A stretch of DNA of 64,000 bases from Nitrospirota bacterium. Lineage in GTDB: Bacteria > Nitrospirota > Thermodesulfovibrionia > Thermodesulfovibrionales > Dissulfurispiraceae. Location of the stretch: NCBI GenBank assembly GCA_040752355.1, contig JBFMHE010000012.1:49396-113395 (forward strand), in the 5' to 3' direction. The notes beneath the pieces were generated by a model. It was given only the letters and a program-made list of their open reading frames with translations, was not told the DNA's origin and ran no database searches. Below, one piece after another: positions 42,748-49,855 of the stretch (positions are counted from its first letter, which is position 1; every line of letters starts with the position of its first letter). The position numbers and the translations under genes are program-made.

Positions 42748-42778
42748 AAGAGGGCCGGCGCCCTATGCCGGCCCTCTT
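42748..42778. terminator. Bidirectional hairpin terminator
   Basis: 12-bp stem AAGAGGGCCGGC / GCCGGCCCTCTT with a 7-base loop, between the convergent aldolase and cytochrome genes. A-tracts on one side give a U-tract on the minus transcript. Confidence 0.8.
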
Positions 42779-42805
42779 CGTTATCGTCCGTATGGCGCTG
42801 CGGCG

Positions 42806-43396
42806 TTACGGTCCTTTCTTTTTAGGAGCGGAAGGCGCAGGCGCCGAAACAGGAGCCGCTCCACTGTCAAAGGCCCGCTCATCCATGCTGTCGAAGAACC
42901 TGATCTTCTGTCCGACAGACTGCGGGTTGGCTTTCATCGGGTGGCAGACGGCACAGAAGGCCTCCATCTTCTCACCCTTGCCGACATCGGACCTCAGATA
43001 GCGGTAGTTGGGGTTCGACGGGTGGGGATCGTGGCAGCCGATGCACTCGAAGCGGCCGTCCCGCATCAACTCATTGGGTACACGCGCGATCTTGGCGTTC
43101 ACGCTCGAGATGCCGTAGGGGTGGCTGATGTGGGCCGAGACCGGCTTGATGCCCATGCCGCCCTTCTCGGGCGTTTCGTGACAGCTGAGGCAGAGCGCCG
43201 TGATCTTCGAATAGGGCTGCTTCGTCGCAGGGTTCACCGCAACCTTGTTCGCCGGGACCGAAAAAATGATGACATCCTTCGCATTGTGAATCCCGTGGCA
43301 CCCCGAGCAGACGAGGCCTTCATGCCCGCCGAAAGCGAATGCGCTGAGCGGCAGCACGAGGCCGATGGCAATAACCAACAACCTTACTGCAAACAT
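42806..43396 (-). CDS. Periplasmic tetraheme cytochrome c
   Basis: 196 residues from the ATG at 43396 (AGGAGG four bases upstream). Signal peptide MFAVRLLVIAIGLVLPLSAFA, then four CxxCH heme motifs (CSGCH, CLSCH, CIGCH, CAVCH). Extra histidines (SAHISHPYG) may serve as distal ligands. The C-terminus is Pro/Ala-rich (APVSAPAPSAPKKKGP). It probably passes electrons in the periplasm; partners are not in the immediate neighbourhood. Confidence 0.92.
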   Translation of the reverse strand: MFAVRLLVIAIGLVLPLSAFAFGGHEGLVCSGCHGIHNAKDVIIFSVPANKVAVNPATKQPYSKITALCLSCHETPEKGGMGIKPVSAHISHPYGISSVNAKIARVPNELMRDGRFECIGCHDPHPSNPNYRYLRSDVGKGEKMEAFCAVCHPMKANPQSVGQKIRFFDSMDERAFDSGAAPVSAPAPSAPKKKGP

Positions 43397-43468
43397 AGAC
43401 CCTCCTTGAACGATAATTATTATGCTGTAAAACAGCATGGTTTTATGCACACCGGCAGTTCGATCGTT

Positions 43469-43606
43469 TCAGCAGCTCCTGTACGAGTCGTCTTCCTGCG
43501 CACGCCCGGGATGCAGCGCTGCGGAGCCGCGAACGGCAAGAAAAAGGGCGATAGGTGCGCCGCTGCGCGCCGGCACCCCGCCGCTCGCTGTTCTCCCTGA
43601 CCTCAT
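43469..43606 (-). CDS. Candidate 45-residue peptide upstream of the cytochrome gene
   Basis: ATG at 43606 preceded by an excellent GGAGGAG at ideal spacing, ending 72 bases before the cytochrome start. The product is Arg-rich with a hydrophobic APIALFLAV segment and ends in DDSYRSC. No family recognised; it could be a leader peptide or the remnant of a frameshifted gene. A TATAAT (43639-43634) lies just upstream. Confidence 0.35.
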   Translation of the reverse strand: MRSGRTASGGVPARSGAPIALFLAVRGSAALHPGRAQEDDSYRSC

Positions 43607-43727
43607 GTCTCCTCCAACAGCACAATAACTGCTATTATAGTAATATATAGTTTGTCTTGAAATTGTAGTTGGAATCTCTCTAATTGTCAAGCTTCATACC
43701 CCTTCGCCTGAAGGGGGAGGAGCTTTC

Positions 43728-43756
43728 TTGACAAACAGTGATTTGATCGTTAAAAT
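43728..43756 (+). promoter_or_regulatory. Sigma70 promoter of yceD-rpmF-plsX-fabH
   Basis: TTGACA (43728-43733), 17-base spacer, TAAAAT (43751-43756); the ATG of yceD lies 40 bases downstream. Confidence 0.8.
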
Positions 43757-43795
43757 GAAAGACTTACCATCTGAAAGGAAATTGAGCGCACTCTT

Positions 43796-44305
43796 ATGAA
43801 GATTATCGTTTCAGAAATTCCCGATGAGGGAATGGACCTCGACATAACGGAGCAGATCGGCTCCGAAGCGGTGAAGATCACGTCACCCGTGCATGCCGTG
43901 CTGCATATAAAAAAGACAGGGGCCGAAGTGATGGTGAACGGCACGGTAAGCGGCGACGTGGAGCTGCAGTGCAGCCGGTGCCTCGCTTCCTTTCCCCTGC
44001 ATGTCGAGTCCGCTTTCGATGTCGTCTACGACCCCGCCGAAGCGGTGGCCCGGGACGAGCATCACGAACTGAAGAGCGACGAGCTTGACACGGGATTCTA
44101 TAAACAGGATACACTTGATACGGACGAGCTGCTCGCAGAGCAGCTGATACTGAGCATCCCCATGAAGCCGCTCTGTTCGGCGGAGTGCAAGGGGCTCTGC
44201 CCTGTCTGCGGCGCGGACCGGAATACCACGGACTGCGGGTGCGAGATAAAAGAGGCCGATCCCCGGCTGAAGGTGCTTGAACAACTTTTAAAAAAGAAGG
44301 AGTAG
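43796..44305 (+). CDS. yceD: YceD/DUF177 family protein
   Basis: A 169-residue member of the DUF177/YceD family regularly encoded before rpmF and linked with 23S rRNA accumulation. Zinc-type cysteines in LQCSRCLASF and CSAECKGLCPVCGADRNTTDCGC. First gene of the rpmF-plsX-fabH operon, three bases before rpmF. Confidence 0.92.
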   Translation: MKIIVSEIPDEGMDLDITEQIGSEAVKITSPVHAVLHIKKTGAEVMVNGTVSGDVELQCSRCLASFPLHVESAFDVVYDPAEAVARDEHHELKSDELDTGFYKQDTLDTDELLAEQLILSIPMKPLCSAECKGLCPVCGADRNTTDCGCEIKEADPRLKVLEQLLKKKE

Positions 44306-44308
44306 ATC

Positions 44309-44497
44309 ATGGCAAACCCGACACATCGTCATTCAAAGGCACGGAGAGATAAGCGGAGAGCGAACTGGAAGGGACAGGCGCCCGCCCTCGTCGCCTGCCC
44401 GGACTGCAAGGAACTGAAAATGCCCCACCGCGTCTGCAGCAGCTGCGGCTCGTATAACGGCAAGCAGGTTATCGAGGTCATCTCCAAGGAATCATGA
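44309..44497 (+). CDS. rpmF: 50S ribosomal protein L32
   Basis: 62 residues: NPTHRHSKARRDKRRANW basic N-terminus and a zinc-ribbon (CPDCKELKMPHRVCSSCG). AAGGAG precedes the ATG. The stop overlaps the plsX start (ATGA). Confidence 0.97.
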   Translation: MANPTHRHSKARRDKRRANWKGQAPALVACPDCKELKMPHRVCSSCGSYNGKQVIEVISKES

Positions 44498-45498
44498 AAG
44501 TAGCCCTCGACGCAATGGGGGGAGACTTCGCTCCCGAGATGACCATCTCAGGGGCGCTCGAGGCGGTCAGTGAATACGACATGGAGGTCGTGCTTGTCGG
44601 CGACAGGCAGCGGCTCGCTGCCGTGCTCAGGGACAAACGCTACCCCTCGAACAGGATATCCATCGCCCATGCCTCCGAGGTCGTGGAGATGCATGAATCG
44701 CCGTCCACCGCACTCAGAAAAAAAAAGGACTCTTCCATCCGGCGCACCATCGAGCTGGTGAAGCATGGTGACGCCGACGCCGGCGTGAGCGCAGGCCATT
44801 CCGGCGTTGCCATGGCGACCGCCCTCTTCCTCCTGGGCAAGTCGCCGAATGTCGACCGGCCCGCCATCGCCACCATCATGCCCTCGCTGAAGGGCTTCTT
44901 CGTGCTCATCGATGCAGGGGCCAACGTGGATTGCAAGCCCGAGAATCTCCTCCAGTTCGCCTATATGGGCAATGCCTACTACCGGGCGATCTTCAATGTC
45001 GCCGAGCCGCGGATCGCCCTCCTGAGCATCGGAGAAGAGGATACCAAGGGCAACGAGCTGACGAAAGAGGCCTTCAAGGCCCTGAAGGGCGCCCGGCTCA
45101 ACTTCACGGGGAACATCGAAGGAAAGGACCTCTTCGTGGGAGACGCCGATGTCATCGTCTGCGACGGGTTCATCGGCAATATCGTCCTGAAGGTGAGCGA
45201 GGGCCTCGCCGAGACCATCATCAAGATGCTGAAGCGGGAGATCGCCGATGTAGCCACGGGCAAGCTCGCCTATCTCATGATAAAGCCGGCGGTCCGGAAT
45301 TTCAAGAAGAAGACGGACTACTCCGAGTACGGCGGCGCTCCGCTCCTCGGCATCAACGGCACCTTCATCATCAGCCACGGCCGCTCATCGTCCAAAGCGA
45401 TAAAGAACGCCATCAAGGTCGCTGCCGAAATGGCCAAACAGCGGGTGCACGAGGTCATCGCAGACACCCTGACCGCGGCAGCGGCCGATCACTCGTAA
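44494..45498 (+). CDS. plsX: Phosphate acyltransferase
   Basis: Makes acyl-phosphate from acyl-ACP for phospholipid synthesis. 334 residues: MKVALDAMGGDFAPEM, SAGHSGVAMATALF, TIMPSLKGFFVLIDAGANVDCKPENLLQFAYMG, EYGGAPLLGINGTFIISHGRSSSKAIKNAI. Standard length and operon position. Confidence 0.97.
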   Translation: MKVALDAMGGDFAPEMTISGALEAVSEYDMEVVLVGDRQRLAAVLRDKRYPSNRISIAHASEVVEMHESPSTALRKKKDSSIRRTIELVKHGDADAGVSAGHSGVAMATALFLLGKSPNVDRPAIATIMPSLKGFFVLIDAGANVDCKPENLLQFAYMGNAYYRAIFNVAEPRIALLSIGEEDTKGNELTKEAFKALKGARLNFTGNIEGKDLFVGDADVIVCDGFIGNIVLKVSEGLAETIIKMLKREIADVATGKLAYLMIKPAVRNFKKKTDYSEYGGAPLLGINGTFIISHGRSSSKAIKNAIKVAAEMAKQRVHEVIADTLTAAAADHS

Positions 45499-45556
45499 CG
45501 ACGTACCGGCATTCGACCTGCAGCACCACTAACGACGAGGGAAGTTGAGGACGGGG

Positions 45557-46555
45557 ATGAAAAAGAACGACACTGCAGTGCGGGCGCGCATCATCGCCAC
45601 CGGATCGTCTGTTCCGGAACGCGTCGTGCGCAACAGCGATCTCGAAAAGATAGTCGACACCTCGGATGAATGGATCACCGAACGGACCGGGATCAGGGAG
45701 CGGCGGATAGCCCGCGAGGACCAGACCACGTCGGACCTCGCCTGTGAGGCTGCGAAACAGGCGCTCAAGCAGGCCGACCTGAAGGCAAAGGATATCGACC
45801 TGATCGTCATCGGCACCGTCACCCCCGACATGCCCTTCCCCTCGACCGCCTGCCTGGTGCAACACCGGCTCGAAGCGAAAAACGCAGCCGCCTTCGATGT
45901 CAGCGCCGCCTGTTCCGGCTTTATCTACGCCCTGGCGACCGCGGACAGCTTCATCAGGGCCGGGACGCACAAGCGCGTGCTCGTCATCGGCGCCGAGACC
46001 CTCTCGAAATTCGTCGATTGGGAGGACCGCACCACCTGCGTCCTCTTCGGCGACGGCGCCGGCGCCGTCGTCCTCGAAGCGGCCGCCGGCGATTACGGCA
46101 TCCTCTCGACCCACCTCTATGCCGACGGCAGCCTCTGGGAAATGCTCAACATACCCGGCGGCGGCTCGAAGAACCCTCCTTCCCGGGAAACCCTCAAGGA
46201 CCGCCTGCACTGCATAAAGATGAAGGGGAACGAGACCTTCAAGATCGCGGTCCGGAGCCTGGAAGGCCTCGTCACCGAGACGCTCAGGGCGAACAGGCTC
46301 AAGCCCTCGCAGCTGACCGCGCTCATCCCGCACCAGGCGAACCTGAGGATCATCAAGGCCACGGCAGAGCGGGCGGGCCTCCCCCTCGATAAGGTGGTCA
46401 TCAACCTCGACCGCTACGGCAACACCTCCTCGGCGTCCATTCCGATCGCTCTCGACGAGGCGGTAAGGACCGGGAGGGTGAGAGCGGGCGACTACATCCT
46501 GCTGGAAGCCTTCGGCGGCGGGCTCACCTGGGCCTCGGCGCTGATACGGTGGTAG
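45557..46555 (+). CDS. fabH: 3-oxoacyl-ACP synthase III
   Basis: Initiates fatty-acid synthesis by condensing acetyl-CoA with malonyl-ACP. 332 residues from the ATG at 45557 (GAGG upstream; an upstream TTG is less likely). Catalytic triad Cys in SAACSGF, His in IPHQAN, Asn in YGNTSSAS; GTVTPDMPFPSTACLVQ and C-terminal EAFGGGLTWASALIRW. Confidence 0.97.
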   Translation: MKKNDTAVRARIIATGSSVPERVVRNSDLEKIVDTSDEWITERTGIRERRIAREDQTTSDLACEAAKQALKQADLKAKDIDLIVIGTVTPDMPFPSTACLVQHRLEAKNAAAFDVSAACSGFIYALATADSFIRAGTHKRVLVIGAETLSKFVDWEDRTTCVLFGDGAGAVVLEAAAGDYGILSTHLYADGSLWEMLNIPGGGSKNPPSRETLKDRLHCIKMKGNETFKIAVRSLEGLVTETLRANRLKPSQLTALIPHQANLRIIKATAERAGLPLDKVVINLDRYGNTSSASIPIALDEAVRTGRVRAGDYILLEAFGGGLTWASALIRW

Positions 46556-46607
46556 GGCCGGCGCGCAGGTACTGTCGGTGCAATGAATCCCGCCGGTACC
46601 GGTAGTC

Positions 46608-48146
46608 CTACTTCTTGTCGAGCCACCGCACCGGGAAGGTGATGATGAAGGACGTGCCCTTGCCCTCTTCGCTCTGAATTTCGATTTCCCCGAGGTGTTC
46701 CGAGACGATCTGCCTGACCAGGGGGAGACCCATGCCGAAACGGTAACGCTTGGTGCTGAAGAAGGGGTCGAATATCTTGTCCCGGTCTTCCGGAGAGATT
46801 CCGGCGCCGGTATCCGAGATGGTGAGCACGGCCCTGGTGTGGTCGCCGGAAGTGGTGATGGTGATCGTGCCGCCCGAAGGGGTGGCCTCGATGGCGTTGC
46901 GGATGATATGAAAGATCGCGGCCCTGAGGAGATTCTTCTGGGTGTTGATCTTGATCGGCTGATCGGAAAGGCCCAGCCGGATGGTGATGCCTTTATCGAT
47001 CGCCTCTTTCTCGACGATGGGGACGACCCCCCGTATGATCTCGTTGATGTCCTCGTACCTGAAGATCGACTGTTTGCTCTTGAGCAGCGTCTCGAAATCC
47101 TTGACGATGGTCTCGAGCTTTTTCGATTCGTCGACGATATCTTTCAGGTTCTCTCCGAGCCGCTCCGAAACCTTCTCCTTTTCGAGGATGCGCTGGCAGG
47201 TCCACCCGATCACGGCAGCGGGGTTCCGCACCCGGTCGGCGACGGTGAGGGCCATGAGGCTCATGGTCCGTTCGGCGACGAGGGTCTCGAGCTCCTGGTT
47301 CAGCTCGGTCAGGTCCGCGTTGATCGCCTCGATCCTCCGCTTGTTCTCGAAGAGCTCCCGGTAAAAGGCGTAGACCTTCGAGAAGAAGAGGCTGACCGAG
47401 CCGATCACGATGAAGGTAAAGGTGTTGAGGCTGCCGCTGAACGGTTCTATCTGCCTCCATACCTGCTCGTTTCCCGTGGGGACGAGGACCCGCTGCAGGA
47501 TATGGCCCATGGAGCGCGAGAGGGCGAAGATGACATAGGTGGCGGAGAGCCAGAGCACATAGTTCCAGAGCGTGTTCTCCCTGTTGGTCCGGTAGAGCTT
47601 TATAGCGGCGCAGAGGGAGAAGAAGGAGAGGACGATCATAGCGACGGAACCGGCTACATCGATGAAGACCACCGGGAAGAGCGGCAGCACCGCTGCGGCA
47701 GCAGTCGCGCCTTTCCCCTCCTCCCGGAGATGCTCCACCAGCCCCTGGTAGAAGAGCAGCATCGCAGGCACGAGATAGAGGTGATCGAACTTGGTTATAT
47801 AGTAGAGATGGTCCCAGCCTTCGAGCACGATATCGCGCCAGAAGTATCCCCATCCCTCCCGGGTGCCGATGATCTGCGACTCCTCGATCCAGTACTCGGT
47901 GATATGGCCGATGAACGTATCGACATTCCATGCGATGAACAGGATCTGGGAGGTGAAGAGATATCTCCATCCCTTCTCCTTGTGCAGCCGGTTCTTGAAG
48001 ATCGTCCACATGACGAAGAGGCAGGAGATGATGAAAAAGACATGCCCCATCTGGTGAATGAAGATCCCCGGATAGCCGTGCGGCACAAAGGCCCAGGCCG
48101 GAGACGGCAGCAGCAGAAAGAGCGCTATCCAAAAAAGTGATCTCAT
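46608..48146 (-). CDS. Membrane sensor kinase-like protein with Asp in place of the H-box histidine
   Basis: 512 residues. Residues 1-19 look like a signal/TM segment; about seven further hydrophobic helices (to about 265) contain several His (HGYPGIFIHQMGHVF, IGHITEYW, KFDHLYLVP). A coiled coil follows, then a dimerisation helix VADRVRNPAAVIGW, where kinases have (A)HE(I)RNP. The phosphoacceptor position is Asp (codon GAC). The HATPase is complete: NAIEATPSGG, DTGAGISPEDRDKIFDPFFSTK, GMGLPLVRQIV. It overlaps the upstream TVP38 gene by four bases. It may be an ATP-binding pseudokinase or a regulator of another kinase. Confidence 0.85.
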   Translation of the reverse strand: MRSLFWIALFLLLPSPAWAFVPHGYPGIFIHQMGHVFFIISCLFVMWTIFKNRLHKEKGWRYLFTSQILFIAWNVDTFIGHITEYWIEESQIIGTREGWGYFWRDIVLEGWDHLYYITKFDHLYLVPAMLLFYQGLVEHLREEGKGATAAAAVLPLFPVVFIDVAGSVAMIVLSFFSLCAAIKLYRTNRENTLWNYVLWLSATYVIFALSRSMGHILQRVLVPTGNEQVWRQIEPFSGSLNTFTFIVIGSVSLFFSKVYAFYRELFENKRRIEAINADLTELNQELETLVAERTMSLMALTVADRVRNPAAVIGWTCQRILEKEKVSERLGENLKDIVDESKKLETIVKDFETLLKSKQSIFRYEDINEIIRGVVPIVEKEAIDKGITIRLGLSDQPIKINTQKNLLRAAIFHIIRNAIEATPSGGTITITTSGDHTRAVLTISDTGAGISPEDRDKIFDPFFSTKRYRFGMGLPLVRQIVSEHLGEIEIQSEEGKGTSFIITFPVRWLDKK

Positions 48147-48826
48147 GATTCCTTATAGAGGCGTTTTGCCTTCCTCTTCTTGTATCCCTTGATATGCAAT
48201 ACCCTGAAGAGCCTTTCGAGCTTGTCACGATAGGCCATGGCCAGCAAGATGACGACAACGGCGACGCCGATGAGGATCGAGAAGCGGCCGTACTGGTGAT
48301 GGCGGATATAGGTGCCTCCGAGGGTCAGGAGGATGGTGCCGAAGAGCCTCCCCGTGCCCCCGATGATGAGGAACTCGCTCGTGGTCAGGTGCCCCAGGCC
48401 GAGGATATAACAGAGATAATCCTTGGGAAAGCCGGGGATGAGGAAGAGCAGAAAGACGAGAAAGGCGCCCTTGTGGTGCAGGAGATAATCGAAGCGTTTC
48501 ATCGTCGCCTTGTCGACGACCCGTTCGACGAAAGGACGGCCGAAGGCGCGGGCGAGCGCAAAGGCGGCGTACGAGCCGATGGTCAGCCCGATCGTCGAGA
48601 GCACGATCCCGAGAACAGGGCCGTACAGGAATCCGCCGAGGAGGCCGGTCACTTCCCCGGGGATAGGCGCTGCAACAACCTGCGCCACCTGGAGAATGAT
48701 GAAGCCGAGGAACGAGAGGGGCCCCAGTGTATCGAGGAAGTGGAGCAGTTTCTGTTTGTTCAGGAAAAAGTGGGCGAGCCCCGACGTATACAGCACCAGG
48801 GTAATGCCCCCGACGATCACCAGCAA
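48143..48826 (-). CDS. TVP38/TMEM64 (DedA-superfamily) membrane protein; 5' end uncertain
   Basis: At least 227 residues with six hydrophobic segments and the SNARE-associated/VTT motif (VVAAPIPGEVTGLLGGFLYGPVLGIVLSTIGLTIGSYAAFALARAFGRPFVERVV; FLIPGFPKDYLCYILGL). The family is linked to lipid or membrane homeostasis. In this frame the only starts are TTG/GTG inside the first helix. A better ATG (48884, after GGGGGGAG) leads into frame only if one A of the A5 run at 48852-48856 is removed, giving MRGTHYYRKENNVW. A frameshift, slippage or assembly error is likely. Confidence 0.8.
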   Translation of the reverse strand: MLVIVGGITLVLYTSGLAHFFLNKQKLLHFLDTLGPLSFLGFIILQVAQVVAAPIPGEVTGLLGGFLYGPVLGIVLSTIGLTIGSYAAFALARAFGRPFVERVVDKATMKRFDYLLHHKGAFLVFLLFLIPGFPKDYLCYILGLGHLTTSEFLIIGGTGRLFGTILLTLGGTYIRHHQYGRFSILIGVAVVVILLAMAYRDKLERLFRVLHIKGYKKRKAKRLYKES

Positions 48827-48934
48827 CAGGAGGAGTCTGACCCAGACGTTATTTTTCTTTTCGGTAATAATGCGTGCCTCTCATACTCCCCCCGGACAGC
48901 AGGCTCGGCAGCGGTGACACTGCTCACCTCATCA

Positions 48935-49720
48935 TCAGGCCTTCGGCGTCCCGCCGGTCCCGCCGCCCAGCCGATCCATGAACGGCTTCAGGATATCGAT
49001 GGGAACAGGGAATACGATAGTGGAATTCTTTTCGGTCGCTATCTCGGTGAGTGTCTGGAGAAAGCGCAGCTGCAGCGTCACCGGCTCCGACGAGATGATC
49101 TTGGCCGCATCGGCGAGCTTCTGCGCTGCCTGGAACTCGCCCTCGGCATGGATGACCTTCGCCCTCCGCTCCCGCTCGGCTTCCGCCTGTTTCGCGATCG
49201 CCCGCAGCATCTCGCTCGGGAGATCGACGTTCTTCACCTCGACCGCCGACACCTTGACGCCCCACGGTTCGGTCTGGTCGTCGATGACCCTCTGGAGCTC
49301 GGCGTTCAGCTCATCCCTCTTCGTAAGCAGGTCGTCGAGCTGGCTCTGGCCGAGTATGCTCCGCAGGGTCGTCTGTGCGATCTGCGAGGTGGCATAATAA
49401 AAGTCCTCCACTTCGGTAACCGCCCTGATCGGGTCGATGGGCCTGAAATAGATGACCGCATTCACCTTGACCGTGATATTGTCCTTGGTGATGATATCCT
49501 GGGGGGGGACGTCCATGGTCACGGTCCGCAGGCTCACCTTCACCATTTTATCGATGATCGGCCATATGATGACGAGTCCCGGGCCCTTGACGGGTATGAC
49601 CCTGCCGAGCCTGAAGACGACGCCGCGCTCATACTCCTTCAGTATTTTGATAGCGCTCGAAAGAAAATAGAATATGACGAGGAGAACGAATACCACGCTT
49701 ATCAAAGGGGATGCCCACAT
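48935..49720 (-). CDS. Slipin/stomatin-type SPFH protein
   Basis: A 261-residue membrane-associated SPFH protein. N-terminal hairpin helix ([19 protein letters not shown]), SPFH domain ([76 protein letters not shown]), then an [20 protein letters not shown] coiled coil. Oligomeric scaffold of membrane microdomains, often paired with an NfeD protein; none is adjacent here. Confidence 0.92.
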   Translation of the reverse strand: MWASPLISVVFVLLVIFYFLSSAIKILKEYERGVVFRLGRVIPVKGPGLVIIWPIIDKMVKVSLRTVTMDVPPQDIITKDNITVKVNAVIYFRPIDPIRAVTEVEDFYYATSQIAQTTLRSILGQSQLDDLLTKRDELNAELQRVIDDQTEPWGVKVSAVEVKNVDLPSEMLRAIAKQAEAERERRAKVIHAEGEFQAAQKLADAAKIISSEPVTLQLRFLQTLTEIATEKNSTIVFPVPIDILKPFMDRLGGGTGGTPKA

Positions 49721-49855
49721 AACCTTTCATGCCTCCTTGGGGGTGCAGCGACTGTCCGCTCGTACAGAGCAGGACGGATAACCGCCCGGAAAGTAAACAC
49801 AATCATTCACATAGTTATTATACTATTAAGCGAGGAAGCCGGGCAAATGACCGGG

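Larger units (their letters stand above)
43451..43795. other. Divergent promoter region between cytochrome c and yceD
   Basis: About 345 bases holding the candidate 45-codon frame, minus-strand TATAAT (43639-43634), a hairpin CCCCTTC-GCCT-GAAGGGG (43699-43716) and the yceD promoter. Nothing else recognised. Confidence 0.6.

Noticed and set aside
42722..42805. Small RNA between aldolase and cytochrome genes
   Set aside because: The only structure is a simple 12-bp terminator hairpin.
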